Source: Klebsiella quasivariicola
GTDB taxonomy: Bacteria; Pseudomonadota; Gammaproteobacteria; Enterobacterales; Enterobacteriaceae
Direction: 5' to 3'
Assembly: GCF_002269255.1 (NCBI RefSeq)
Contig: NZ_CP022823.1
Span: 1,922,001-1,986,000 of the forward strand
DNA length: 64,000 bases
The notes beneath the pieces are model-generated. The model had not been told where the DNA came from. It saw nothing but the letters and a program-made list of their open reading frames with translations, and made no database searches. Both the position numbers and the translations under genes were made by a program. Of this stretch, positions 26,495 through 35,669 are shown piece after piece; position 1 is the stretch's first letter, and every line of letters starts with the position of its first letter.

Positions 26495-26582
26495 CTCTGC
26501 TCGCCGGTGGGTATATCGCTGCACACTGACGCTCCCCTGCGGGGAACGCCAGCGTATTTCCTTTCTATCTCTGCGTCATCGA

Positions 26583-28037
26583 TTAACGGAACGGCGGCTC
26601 GTTGAAGGTGCGCAGCTTACGCGAGTGCATATGATCCCCCTCGGCGCGTAGCAGGTCGATCGCCCTGATACCGATCTGCAAATGCTCCGAGATAGCGCCC
26701 TCGTAAAAGCGGTTGGCCTGGCCGGGGAGTTTGATTTCACCGTGCAGCGGCTTGTCCGACACGCAGAGTAAAGTGCCGTAGGGGACGCGGAAACGATAGC
26801 CCTGGGCGGCAATGGTCGCGCTCTCCATATCGATAGCTACTGCGCGGCTGAGATTAAAGCGCAGCGCCGAAGCGGAATAGCGCAGTTCCCAGTTACGGTC
26901 GTCGGTGGTGACGACTGTTCCGGTACGCAGCCGTTGCTTCACTTCCTCGCCGGGCATCCCGCTCACCTGCTTGGTGGCGTCGTAGAGGGCGCGCTGTACT
27001 TCGGCAATGCTGGGGATCGGGATATCCGGCGGCAGAACGGCGTCCAGCACATGGTCGTCGCGCAGATAGGCGTGCGCCAGCACGTAGTCGCCAATACTCT
27101 GGCTTTCGCGCAGGCCGCCGCAGTGGCCGATCATCAGCCAGACGTCCGGGCGCAGCACAGCGAGGTGGTCGCAGATGGTTTTGGCGTTTGCCGGGCCGAC
27201 GCCAATATTAATCAGCGTGATCCCTTTGCCGTCGTGGGTGATCAGATGCCAGGCCGGCATCTGGTGCTTCTTCCAGGCCAGATCGGAAATGGCCTGCTCC
27301 GGCGCTTCGGTTTCCGCAGTGATCCAGATCCCGCCGGCACAGGAGAGGGCGATATAGGGGCTGTCAGGATCGAGGATCTGGCTGCAGCCCCAGCTGACGA
27401 ACTCATCCACGTAGCGGGTATAGTTAGTGAACAGCACGTAGGGCTGGAAATGTTCCGCCGGCGTGCCGGTATAGTGTCGCAGACGCGCCAGCGAAAAATC
27501 GACACGACGGGCGTCAAAGTGCGACAGCGGGTAAAACTCAGTGGGATGGAACAGGCCATCCGCGGTCTCATCGCCAATCTGCGACAGCTCGGTGGTGGGA
27601 AAATAGCGTGTCAGACCGGCGCTCATCGAGCGGTCAAGGGTCAGAGTGGAACCATCTATCACGTAAGGATAGGGGATCTCATGCTGCGACAGCTCGACGC
27701 TGATATGGGCGCCATAGTCCTGATACAGCAGGGTCAGTTGTTCCAGCAGATAGCTGCGGAACAATTTCGGATTGGTGATGGTGGTGGTATAGCAACCGGC
27801 ATGGGTGAAACGCCCCCAGGCGCGCGTTTTGAGGGCCTTATGGTCGGCGCCGTCCCAGGAGACCGACAGCTGCGGATAGACAAAAAGGCCTTCCGCGCGG
27901 GCTTCGGTATCAGGGAGCGTATTATGGTCGATATAGTCGCCAATGGCTTTGCGTAGCGCGGTGACCGAGGCTTCATAGCGCGCTTCCAGCTCGGTAAGCG
28001 CTTGTTCCGGGGTCAGACTGGCGGCCTTGTTATTCAT
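26583..28037 (-). CDS. amn: AMP nucleosidase
   Basis: A 484-residue cytoplasmic enzyme that splits AMP into adenine and ribose 5-phosphate. The N-terminal AMP-nucleosidase domain (to about residue 170) is followed by the nucleoside-phosphorylase fold with INIGVGPANAKTICDHLAVLRP, MIGHCGGLRESQSIGDY and AIDMESATIAAQGYR. Length equals E. coli Amn, and it belongs to the same tRNA-Asn/shiA neighbourhood. The start is ATG 28037 after a clear AAGGAG site. Confidence 0.97.
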   Translation of the reverse strand: MNNKAASLTPEQALTELEARYEASVTALRKAIGDYIDHNTLPDTEARAEGLFVYPQLSVSWDGADHKALKTRAWGRFTHAGCYTTTITNPKLFRSYLLEQLTLLYQDYGAHISVELSQHEIPYPYVIDGSTLTLDRSMSAGLTRYFPTTELSQIGDETADGLFHPTEFYPLSHFDARRVDFSLARLRHYTGTPAEHFQPYVLFTNYTRYVDEFVSWGCSQILDPDSPYIALSCAGGIWITAETEAPEQAISDLAWKKHQMPAWHLITHDGKGITLINIGVGPANAKTICDHLAVLRPDVWLMIGHCGGLRESQSIGDYVLAHAYLRDDHVLDAVLPPDIPIPSIAEVQRALYDATKQVSGMPGEEVKQRLRTGTVVTTDDRNWELRYSASALRFNLSRAVAIDMESATIAAQGYRFRVPYGTLLCVSDKPLHGEIKLPGQANRFYEGAISEHLQIGIRAIDLLRAEGDHMHSRKLRTFNEPPFR

Positions 28038-28166
28038 GATTCGCTCCTTGTTTCAGGTCTGCTGACATTCCCGATAGTATGTCACAGCGCGAAAAGGGCG
28101 AAAGGGAATTTATCTGGTGAATGCGAAGATACTGAAACGTCACTGGCTAAGGGCCCGCCGCGCTGT

Positions 28167-28412
28167 TTATCCAACGAAGTTGGCCCAGCGCTCACTGCTA
28201 TAATGGCTGGCGTTGAGGATCTTTAGCGTGTGCGCCGGATTATTATTCAGACAATAGCGCGCATCGGTCAGCGGTGTGAGTTTATCCCCCACCCGCAGAT
28301 GGAGTCTACAGGCTTCAATTTCAGCGATCATCTCCAGCGTGCCGCTCTGGAGCACGACGCGGCAGGGACTGGCTGAAGCATTGTCCTGTATTTTTTTTAC
28401 CCACCACTCCAT
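28167..28412 (-). CDS. Small conserved-looking protein, unknown function
   Basis: An 81-residue protein starting MEWWVKKIQDNASASP, with a GGGAGAAACTG ribosome region before ATG 28412. Charged ends flank a compact strand-rich core (CRVVLQSGTLEMIAEIEACRLHLRVGDKLTPL). No signal peptide or membrane helix is seen. An upstream in-frame ATG at 28454 is possible but lacks a good ribosome site. The family is not recognised. Confidence 0.55.
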   Translation of the reverse strand: MEWWVKKIQDNASASPCRVVLQSGTLEMIAEIEACRLHLRVGDKLTPLTDARYCLNNNPAHTLKILNASHYSSERWANFVG

Positions 28413-28682
28413 CAGTTTCTCCCTGTCCTGGTGACACGTACGTCGATAATTCATGTTTCTTTAACGTCTGACAATAAGATTATCCCCTTGGTTTATACAG
28501 TGTTTAGAAATACGCGCCCGAACCTTGATCTCATCGTTAGGCTTTTTTTCTTTGAGAGTGAATGATCGGCCGGGTTTAATTTGCCGACAGCGATAACTAT
28601 GCTGAAAAGCAGACAGTAAAAATAGTCCGTCAGGAACGAGATGGGTGATAACGGCCAGGTGATAAATATAAGAGAGAGCGTC

Positions 28683-30305
28683 ATGAAGCATATTTTTCGA
28701 CACTGGCAAAGGCCGGGCGTCGTCCTCGGCTCGCTACTGAAAAAAGGGATTATTGCGGTACTGGTGCTGCTGGTGGTCTTTCTCGCTGGACGGATCTATG
28801 AGTCCCAGCGCGGCCCGGCCCTGCATCGCTGGCATACCTGGAGTGGCAACGAGATGTCGGCCGAAGAGATAGACCAGGCGACCTTTGCCCAGTATCGGGC
28901 GCGGGAGCAGACTATTTTTGCCGATCTCCAGCGGGAAGTGACTGACAAGTTGCCGGAAGAAGATAAAACACCCGTCAACCGCTTTTATCGCTATAGCCGG
29001 GTCTGGCCGGGACAGTTTCACCAGGACTGGAACCGTTCTTTTGTGCTGGTGCCGCAGGGTAAGCCGCGCGGCAGCGTGGTGCTGCTCCATGGCCTGACCG
29101 ATTCGCCTTACAGCGTACGCGATCTGGCGCAGCGCTGGCAGCAGCGTGGCTATGTGGCGGTGGTGCCACGTCTGCCGGGCCACGGTACCGCGCCCGGCGC
29201 CTTAACCGCGGTTGACTGGGAGACCTGGCTGGCGACAACGCGTCTGGCGGTACGCGAAGCGACCCGTCTGGCCGGGGAAGATGTGCCGCTACATCTGGTC
29301 GGCTACTCTAACGGCGGCGCGCTGGCGCTCAAGTACGCCCTTGATAGTCTGGAGGACAGCCACCTGCGTCAGCCGCAGCAGATTATCCTGCTGTCGCCGA
29401 TGATTGGCGTGACCGCATTTGCCCGTTTCGCTGGTCTCGCCGGGCTGCCGTCCATCTTCCCGGCGTTCGCCCGCGCGGCCTGGCTGAACGTGGCGCCTGA
29501 GTTTAATCCGTTCAAGTACAATTCCTTTCCGGTTAAGGCGGCGAGACAGTCCTGGCTGTTAAGTCAGGCGCTGCAGCAGCAGATTATTCGTGCGGCGCGG
29601 CAGGACGAGCTGAAAGCACTGCCGCCGGTCCTCACCTTCCAGTCGGTGATGGATTCCACGGTCAGCACCCGGGCGGTGGTGGAGTCCCTGTATCGCTACC
29701 TGCCGGACAACGGCAGCGAGCTGGTGGTGTTCGATATTAACCAGGCGGCGGATCTTCGCGTCCTGTTTCGTCCTGCGCTCTATGCGGCAGTGAATACGCT
29801 GCTGCCGCCGGCGCCGCGGGCCTATACCACCACGGTGGTGACCAACGCGACGGCACACACGCTGCAGACCGTCGCCCGTACCACGCTGGCGCAGGAGCAG
29901 AACGAGCATCGTTACCCGTTGCATCTCGCCTGGCCGGCGGATATGTATTCTCTGTCGCATGTGGCAGTGCCGTTTCCCCTGAGTGACTCGCTGTATGGTC
30001 GCGAGCCGGACGAGAAGAACCGCTACGGCATCAGCCTGGGCACTATTTCACTGCGAGGGGAAACTGGAACGCTGAGCGTGGGGCTGGAGACGTTAATGCG
30101 CGTCACCTCCAATCCTTTCTTTCCGTGGATGCTGGCGCGCGTCGATGAGCACATCACCTGCGGCGAACAGGCGGCGGTGGCGGCCTGCCTGAAAGCGCAG
30201 GCCAGAGCGGAGGCGTTAAAACAGGATCAGGTGCAGAACGGTGCGCAGCAGGATCCCGACGATCGCCGCCGGAACCACGAAGCGAAACAGACGGACAAAC
30301 CGTGA
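28683..30305 (+). CDS. Membrane-anchored alpha/beta hydrolase
   Basis: A 540-residue protein with one N-terminal transmembrane helix (about residues 16-35) and a serine-hydrolase domain of the lysophospholipase type: oxyanion LLHGLTDSPYS, nucleophile elbow GYSNGGALAL, and an acid/His pair expected in the later half (FQSVMDSTVS; SLSHVAVPF). The catalytic domain probably faces the periplasm. Its last 90 bases overlap the end of the convergent nucleoside-recognition gene, which gives it a strongly basic, Gln/Asp/Arg-rich C-terminal tail (QQDPDDRRRNHEAKQ). Substrate unknown. Confidence 0.82.
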   Translation: MKHIFRHWQRPGVVLGSLLKKGIIAVLVLLVVFLAGRIYESQRGPALHRWHTWSGNEMSAEEIDQATFAQYRAREQTIFADLQREVTDKLPEEDKTPVNRFYRYSRVWPGQFHQDWNRSFVLVPQGKPRGSVVLLHGLTDSPYSVRDLAQRWQQRGYVAVVPRLPGHGTAPGALTAVDWETWLATTRLAVREATRLAGEDVPLHLVGYSNGGALALKYALDSLEDSHLRQPQQIILLSPMIGVTAFARFAGLAGLPSIFPAFARAAWLNVAPEFNPFKYNSFPVKAARQSWLLSQALQQQIIRAARQDELKALPPVLTFQSVMDSTVSTRAVVESLYRYLPDNGSELVVFDINQAADLRVLFRPALYAAVNTLLPPAPRAYTTTVVTNATAHTLQTVARTTLAQEQNEHRYPLHLAWPADMYSLSHVAVPFPLSDSLYGREPDEKNRYGISLGTISLRGETGTLSVGLETLMRVTSNPFFPWMLARVDEHITCGEQAAVAACLKAQARAEALKQDQVQNGAQQDPDDRRRNHEAKQTDKP

Positions 30306-31148
30306 GCTGATGCCGAGAAAAATACCAATGCCGGGCAAATCGAATGTCTGGATCAGCAGCCCCGCCGAGGCGTTGACCTGGCTGACGGTAACTTTGCCCT
30401 GCTGGATAAGCTCGGATATGACGCCAAAGTAGGCGGTGCCCCCGGCGACGCATTTCACCAGTGCCGGTAGCACAAAATTCTGCGGGATGTGTAGCCAGGC
30501 GAGAAGCGGCTTCAGCAACTGCTGCAGCAGGTCGATGACCCCGGCGCCCTGCAGCAGTCCCACGATGGTTAACGACAGGATCAGCATTGGCACCGCGCCA
30601 AGCGCCAGGCGGATGGCGTCGGAGCCGGCGCTGTTGATTACCGCCAGAATACCCTGGCTGTTTTGCTCAGCGTTGGGCAGCGCTTCCGCGCGGGGATTCT
30701 CAACGACCGATAAGCGCCGGCCGGTGACGTGCCAGGCCACCGCCGCCGCGCACAGGCCGCCAACCACGGAGATAACGATCGACGCCAGCCAGTGCAGACC
30801 AAAAGGGGTGAGGGGATAGAAGACATTGCCTTGCCCCATGGCGAACACCATGGCCAGCGTGGCGGCCATTTGCCGGTCGGAAACGCCGCGTTTGTCCATA
30901 ATCGACAGCGTGGCAAGCGGCGCAGCGAAGCTGACAAAGTTAATCTGGATCAGAGCGAAGGCGCTCATCCCGGTTAAGCCGAAGGGCTTCAGCAGCGGAG
31001 CAACCCAGCGAACAATCACATCGAGGATGCCGCGGACCTCCAGGTACTTCATGATGATCAGCATAATCACCATGATCGGCAACAGCGTATACAGCGCGAC
31101 GTCAACGGACGATTTGCCCGCCGACATAATGATGCTTATGACATCCAT
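30216..31148 (-). CDS. Nucleoside-recognition (Gate) domain membrane protein
   Basis: A 310-residue integral membrane protein with about eight hydrophobic helices and two Gate-domain repeats as in spore-maturation SpmA/SpmB, YjiG/YjiH and CNT-like proteins (INFVSFAAPLATLSIMDKRGVSDRQ; VKCVAGGTAYFGVISELIQQG). Its transport or sensing role is not known. The C-terminus is encoded in the 90 bases overlapping the hydrolase gene. It stands between that gene and the acuI-like gene. Confidence 0.82.
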   Translation of the reverse strand: MDVISIIMSAGKSSVDVALYTLLPIMVIMLIIMKYLEVRGILDVIVRWVAPLLKPFGLTGMSAFALIQINFVSFAAPLATLSIMDKRGVSDRQMAATLAMVFAMGQGNVFYPLTPFGLHWLASIVISVVGGLCAAAVAWHVTGRRLSVVENPRAEALPNAEQNSQGILAVINSAGSDAIRLALGAVPMLILSLTIVGLLQGAGVIDLLQQLLKPLLAWLHIPQNFVLPALVKCVAGGTAYFGVISELIQQGKVTVSQVNASAGLLIQTFDLPGIGIFLGISSRFVRLFRFVVPAAIVGILLRTVLHLILF

Positions 31149-31265
31149 TTACTTTTTTACCACTCGCAAAGCCATTCGTTCGCGCCATCATAATCCCGTG
31201 GGAAAGGAAATGATATGCCGGGATTGCGGCGCCGCCCGGCACCGCTGAGTGCCGGGCGGAGGGGC

Positions 31266-32243
31266 TTACCGACTGATATTAACCAGCGTGCGACCGTGGA
31301 TATTGTTGCTCAGGAAATCTGCGGCATACGCTGGCGCCTGCTCCAGCGTGATTTCCGTGGCGGCTTGCTGGTAGTAGCTTTCCGGCAGAAGCTGGGCCAG
31401 ACGCTGCCAGACGGCGCCGCGTTCAGCGGTTGGCACCATCACCGAATCCACCCCCTGCAGGCGCACATTACGCAGAATAAACGGCATCACGGTGGTTGGC
31501 AGGTCGAATCCTCCGGCCAGACCACAGGCAGCGACGCAGCCGCGGTATTGCGTTTGCGCCAGCACTTTGGCCAGCACCGGGCCGCCGACGGTATCGACTG
31601 CGCCCGCCCATAGCTGTTTTTCCAGTGGACGGGTTTCAGCGAAGTCGCTGCGCGGCAGGATCGCATCGACGCCCAGCTGGCGGAGGTAGTCGTGTGTTGA
31701 CTCCCGGCCCGATACTGCGGTTACCCGATAGCCTAACGCTTTCAGTAATACCACCGCTGTGCTGCCGACCCCGCCGCTGGCGCCGGTGACCAGGATATCC
31801 CCGCTTTCGGGAGTGATGCCCGCGTTGACGAGAGCATCGACGCATAACATCGCGGTAAAGCCGGCGGTACCGATGATCATCGCCTGGCGCGCGCTGAGCG
31901 TCTCCGGCAGAGCAACCAGCCAGTCACCTTTGACGCAGGCCTCAGTGGCCAGGCCACCCCAGTGGTTTTCACCGACGCCCCAGCCGGTAAGGATCACGGC
32001 CTGGCCGGGAACAAAGCGCGGATCGCGGCTTTCTTTCACCTGACCCGCAAAATCAATACCGGGCACCATCGGAAACTGACGGATAATCTTTCCTTTGCCA
32101 GTGATTGCCAGCGCATCTTTATAGTTGAGACTCGACCAGTCGACGGCGACCCGCACATCGCCTTCGGCGAGGGCAGGCAGGTCGATCGTTTTAACGGTGG
32201 CTACGGTACGGTTGTCAATCTGGTCCAGAACTAATGCTTTCAT
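31266..32243 (-). CDS. acuI: MDR-family oxidoreductase, AcuI/YhdH type
   Basis: A 325-residue zinc-free medium-chain dehydrogenase/reductase close to E. coli YhdH (AcuI), which reduces acrylyl-CoA to propionyl-CoA with NADPH and detoxifies acrylate. Seen: MKALVLDQ start, SSLNYKDALAITGKG, PMVPGIDFAGQV, and the NADPH motif VTGASGGVGSTAVVLL. The upstream TetR gene overlaps it by 4 bases, giving a regulator-enzyme operon like acuR-acuI of Rhodobacter. The substrate could be another enoyl compound. Confidence 0.85.
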   Translation of the reverse strand: MKALVLDQIDNRTVATVKTIDLPALAEGDVRVAVDWSSLNYKDALAITGKGKIIRQFPMVPGIDFAGQVKESRDPRFVPGQAVILTGWGVGENHWGGLATEACVKGDWLVALPETLSARQAMIIGTAGFTAMLCVDALVNAGITPESGDILVTGASGGVGSTAVVLLKALGYRVTAVSGRESTHDYLRQLGVDAILPRSDFAETRPLEKQLWAGAVDTVGGPVLAKVLAQTQYRGCVAACGLAGGFDLPTTVMPFILRNVRLQGVDSVMVPTAERGAVWQRLAQLLPESYYQQAATEITLEQAPAYAADFLSNNIHGRTLVNISR

Positions 32244-32947
32244 GACTGAGTATTCCTCGTCTGAAGGGGGTTATCGGCGCTATCGCCGTCCTGTGCAGGT
32301 GTTATTGTCGTCATACTGTGCGCGAAGAATTCCCAGTACTGGTTAAGCGGAGTGGCGGACTGGACCAGCCTGGCGCGCATCACCGCGCCTTCCCAGCCGA
32401 TCCAGAATACCTGCGCCAGCGCCTGCGGTGAGGCGTCGCTGGCGATGGTCCCGGCAGTCCGTGCCTCGTGCAGACAGCGGGCTACTCGCGCCTCCCATGC
32501 CGCCAGAATGGTTTTCAATCGCTGGTGAAACGCCTCGGGTAATAGCGGCGCCTCCTGCAGCAGATTGCCCACCAGGCAGCCGCGACGGAACTGGTATTTC
32601 TCCATTCCCTGGCCGGCATCACGCACGAAGGCCGCCATTCGTTCCAGCGGTAGTACGGCGCTATTCAGCAGGAATTTATCTAATTTATGCGCAAAAAAGT
32701 CGCCATAGGCGGCAAGCACGGCCAGGCCAAAGGCTTCCTTGCTTTTGAAACAGTGGTAAAACGATCCCTTGGGTACGGCGATGTTCTTGATGACGGCCTC
32801 GATCCCTGCTGCGAGATAGCCCGTTTCAGTTAGGACCTCAAGGCCTGAGCGAATCAGCGCCTGACGCGTGTCGATAAACTGGCGATCGACCTTTGGGGGC
32901 CGACCGCGGCGGGGTTTCAGGTTGTCAGAGATGTCGGGATTCATCAT
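32240..32947 (-). CDS. acuR: TetR-family repressor, AcuR-like
   Basis: A 235-residue TetR protein. The helix-turn-helix lies at about residues 28-72 (GLEVLTETGYLAAGIEAVIKNIAVPKGSFYHCFKSKEAF), preceded by a basic arm with the PRRGRPP AT-hook-like stretch. The C-terminal ligand domain is of the TetR_C type seen in AcuR. An 18-bp imperfect palindrome abuts its start codon, so self-repression and repression of the co-transcribed acuI-like gene are predicted. The symbol is by analogy with the acuR-acuI arrangement. Confidence 0.8.
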   Translation of the reverse strand: MMNPDISDNLKPRRGRPPKVDRQFIDTRQALIRSGLEVLTETGYLAAGIEAVIKNIAVPKGSFYHCFKSKEAFGLAVLAAYGDFFAHKLDKFLLNSAVLPLERMAAFVRDAGQGMEKYQFRRGCLVGNLLQEAPLLPEAFHQRLKTILAAWEARVARCLHEARTAGTIASDASPQALAQVFWIGWEGAVMRARLVQSATPLNQYWEFFAHSMTTITPAQDGDSADNPLQTRNTQS

Positions 32948-32965
32948 TTAGACCGTATGGTTTAA
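32948..32965. promoter_or_regulatory. Palindromic operator for the TetR/AcuR-like repressor
   Basis: TTAGACC-GTAT-GGTTTAA is an inverted repeat with one mismatch in 7-bp arms, directly against the start codon of the TetR gene. The position is what a self-regulating TetR protein would use. Symmetry is seen; binding is inferred. Confidence 0.55.
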
Positions 32966-33535
32966 TTGTTTGTCAGGGTACGCCCAATCCCGGGGCAGGG
33001 CAAGCACGGCATGGAAGCGTAAGCCTGGCTGACGAATCATCCCGGGCAGGAGAGACGTTAATGATTATTTATTGCTAATACGGGGTTTTCCCTGCAGTGG
33101 GGACAAAAAATATAAATCTGCCGATTATATTGGGCAGGTCATTAATATTCGTATGCACAATGAATGATAGGGATGAATAATATCGGAAATATAGAGATAC
33201 CGGGTGACCGGAGCGCTTGAGCCGTTTTGTCCTTGTGAAAAGGCTAATTCGCGTAGTCCCCGGTCGGCAGATCCATAACGGCTTCTCTCCCCGGAAGACG
33301 GGCTGGCAGTGATTTGCAGACGATGGCGCATTGACAAAGTCGACATGATAAAACACATTGTCACCCCTGATTCGGCACTTGATGCTAACTCAGTTTAAAT
33401 AGAAACGCCGCCAGACAGTGAAGTCTGTCCTTTATTCTCGGCGTCGGGATAAATACCCCGTTGCTGAATACCACCTGCGAAAAGGAATAACAGCCAGATG
33501 TACAGAATAAATATTACCGCCAGAGGAGGGGATGA
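32966..33535. other. Intergenic region, acuR-like to antiporter
   Basis: 570 bases between divergent genes. Short open frames of 79 and 93 codons on the minus strand (33075-33364) look unlike real proteins: no ribosome sites and no recognisable pattern. The part next to the antiporter has a CCAGAGGAGG ribosome site. I see no RNA gene or operator here with confidence. Confidence 0.4.
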
Positions 33536-35170
33536 ATGTCGCTAATTGCTATTGTGCTGGTCTTTATCATGGCCATCGTGGTGACCGTGTTCCTGTCTCA
33601 TCTTCTGCCCGTTAAGGTGCCCCTGCCGCTTATCCAGATAGCCGCGGGTGCCGCGCTGGCCGCGTGTGGATTTCAGGTTGATTTCGATCCGCATATCTTT
33701 TTGCTGCTGTTTATCCCGCCGCTGCTTTTTCTCGATGGCTGGCGGATCCCCAAAGACGCATTCTTCAGGGATATGAAGCCTATTTTGTCACTGGCGATAG
33801 GTCTGGTATTGGTGACGATCCTCGGCATTGGTCTGTTTATTCACTGGCTTATTCCGGCTATCACCGTGGCGGCGGGGTTTGCCCTTGCGGCTATTCTGTC
33901 ACCCACCGATCCGGTAGCGGTCTCGGCGATGACCGCCAGCTCGCCGCTTCCCTCGAGGATGGCGCATATACTCGAAGGGGAGTCGCTGTTAAACGATGCT
34001 TCAGGCCTCGTGGCCTTTAATTTCGCCATCGCCGCGGTGCTGACCGGCAGCTTCTCGCCGGGAGATGCGGTCGTGAAGTTTTTTCTGATGGCGGCCGGGG
34101 GGATCCTCAGTGGCCTCGTAGTGGTATGGGTGACCGGTAAATGCAATAATTTCCTCGTGCGGCGCACCCGCGAGGAGCCCGCTATTCAGATCCTGATAAG
34201 CCTGCTTATCCCTTTTGTTGCTTATCTGCTTGCCGAGGCGTTCCATGTCTCGGGGATCCTTGCTGCGGTTGCTGCCGGCATCGCAATGCACTATGAGCAG
34301 CTGTCGGGTCCCCGGCTTCCGGCGACGCGCATGAAAAGTAGCGCGGTATGGAGCATGCTGCAGACGACCCTCAACGGAATGATTTTTCTCATGCTGGGCG
34401 AACAGCTGCCGCGTATGCTAAGGACGCTGCCGGCGGTAGCCAGTCAGGCCGGGGTCTCGTCTCCCTGGTATCTGCTGTTGTACGCGGTAGCCATCACCCT
34501 GGCGCTCGGTGTGATGCGTTTTGCCTGGGTATGGCTGTCGATGACCCTGACGATTTTCCGTCGTAAACGCCGGGGGAAAGCCATCACCATTCGCCCGCGC
34601 TTCAGCATCATGTCCGTGATGGCGCTGGCCGGGGTCAAAGGCTCCGTTACCCTCGCCGGTATCCTCACGCTACCGGTGGTGCTGGCCGATGGGTCGCCGT
34701 TTCCAGGGCGCGAACTGCTGATCTTTCTCTCCATGGCGGTGATCCTGATGTCGCTCATTGTGGCGGCGGTCGGTCTGCCGTTCATGACCCGCTATCTTGC
34801 CGATGATTTACCTCATGACACCGGAAAGGATGATATTGGCGCGGTGATGACCGAAGTGGCTATTAACCGCCTGAACGCGCTGCTGGATGAACCGCTGGAC
34901 GATCCCAGTGAGGAAGCGCTGCGCGCCGATGCCGGTAATATGCTGCTGGAAACGTACCAGCGGCGACTTCACTATAACGATAATGAAGAGGGGCAGGATG
35001 TCGGGCTGGAGCTGGCTAAACGCGCCAGACTGGAGAAATATATGCAAAGGGAGGTCATTGTCGCCCAGCGTCAGGAGCTGTTCCGCTTGCGGCGCGCGCA
35101 TAACATCAGCGATACGACCTTTTATGAGGTGCTGAGAGAGATTGATCTGAAAGAAGAGAGTTTGCGCTAG
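33536..35170 (+). CDS. CPA1-family Na+/H+ antiporter
   Basis: A 544-residue protein with about 12 membrane helices (residues 1-410) and a hydrophilic C-terminal domain of about 130 residues. CPA1 hallmarks: AAILSPTDPVAVSAM, EGESLLNDASGLVAFNFA with the ND ion-binding pair, and ALAGVKGSVTLAGILTLP. It resembles E. coli YjcE/NhaP-type antiporters, which exchange Na+ or K+ for H+ across the inner membrane. ATG 33536 follows a strong AGAGGAGGGG site. It stands alone upstream of tRNA-Asn copy 3. Confidence 0.92.
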   Translation: MSLIAIVLVFIMAIVVTVFLSHLLPVKVPLPLIQIAAGAALAACGFQVDFDPHIFLLLFIPPLLFLDGWRIPKDAFFRDMKPILSLAIGLVLVTILGIGLFIHWLIPAITVAAGFALAAILSPTDPVAVSAMTASSPLPSRMAHILEGESLLNDASGLVAFNFAIAAVLTGSFSPGDAVVKFFLMAAGGILSGLVVVWVTGKCNNFLVRRTREEPAIQILISLLIPFVAYLLAEAFHVSGILAAVAAGIAMHYEQLSGPRLPATRMKSSAVWSMLQTTLNGMIFLMLGEQLPRMLRTLPAVASQAGVSSPWYLLLYAVAITLALGVMRFAWVWLSMTLTIFRRKRRGKAITIRPRFSIMSVMALAGVKGSVTLAGILTLPVVLADGSPFPGRELLIFLSMAVILMSLIVAAVGLPFMTRYLADDLPHDTGKDDIGAVMTEVAINRLNALLDEPLDDPSEEALRADAGNMLLETYQRRLHYNDNEEGQDVGLELAKRARLEKYMQREVIVAQRQELFRLRRAHNISDTTFYEVLREIDLKEESLR

Positions 35171-35230
35171 AGCCGCAATCGCCGGAGGGTGGGCCGTTCG
35201 CCTTCCGGCAGGCGTACTGCGCAGAAAAGC

Positions 35231-35258
35231 AAAAAGCCTGCTCGAAAGCAGGCTTTTT
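35231..35258 (-). terminator. Terminator of tRNA-Asn copy 3
   Basis: The same 12-bp stem with CGAA loop as at 23023. In both directions it ends in a T run, so it can also stop transcripts from the antiporter gene. Confidence 0.88.
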
Positions 35259-35263
35259 AAATT

Positions 35264-35339
35264 TGGCTCCTCTGACTGGACTCGAACCAGTGACATACGG
35301 ATTAACAGTCCGCCGTTCTACCGACTGAACTACAGAGGA
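35264..35339 (-). tRNA. tRNA-Asn (anticodon GUU), copy 3
   Basis: 76 nt, identical to copies 1 and 2, CCA encoded. With its terminator it shares 55 identical bases (35225-35279) with the island border at 47860-47914, which shows that the border derives from another tRNA-Asn gene of the same kind. Confidence 0.97.
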
Positions 35340-35463
35340 ATCGTGTGAACGGGGCGCATATTAACGATGCCGGACTGCCTTGTCAAAGCCTGATTCAAAG
35401 AATCGCGTTCGACTGCTGACTATTTCAACAACTCACTTTTTGGCGTCGTTTTTTTCACCTGTT

Positions 35464-35480
35464 TGCACCGTTGCGGTGCA
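35464..35480 (+). promoter_or_regulatory. NtrC (NRI) enhancer site of nac
   Basis: TGCACC-GTTGC-GGTGCA is a perfect NtrC dyad. Its centre lies about 150 bases upstream of the start predicted from the sigma-54 promoter at 35598, which agrees with the published Klebsiella nac enhancer position as I recall it. Confidence 0.92.
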
Positions 35481-35597
35481 AATATACCTCTGATGGGGCA
35501 TACCACAATCTGCTTACCGGGCAAATAAAACTCGGATTGCTATCACTATCCCTTATAACACGGCCTCTGGCGGGCAACAGCGGTGGAAATGCAAAGC

Positions 35598-35613
35598 TGG
35601 CAAGCAAATTGCA
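35598..35613 (+). promoter_or_regulatory. Sigma-54 promoter of nac
   Basis: TGGCAAGCAAATTGCA has GG and GC dinucleotides separated by exactly 10 bases (the -24/-12 elements). It lies 57 bases before the nac ATG. Transcription is expected to begin near 35624. Confidence 0.92.
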
Positions 35614-35669
35614 AAACTCCTTGCATCACACTTCCAGCGTTGACGCTGGCGTTCCTTACAGGAGGCAAA

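Noticed and set aside
30216..30305. Sequencing frameshift as the cause of the convergent overlap
   Set aside because: Both frames are clean up to their stops and the Gate-domain protein has a normal C-terminus, so read-through by the hydrolase gene is simpler.
33075..33364. Two open frames of 79-93 codons on the minus strand
   Set aside because: No ribosome site, unusual composition, overlapping frames and no recognisable pattern; treated as chance.
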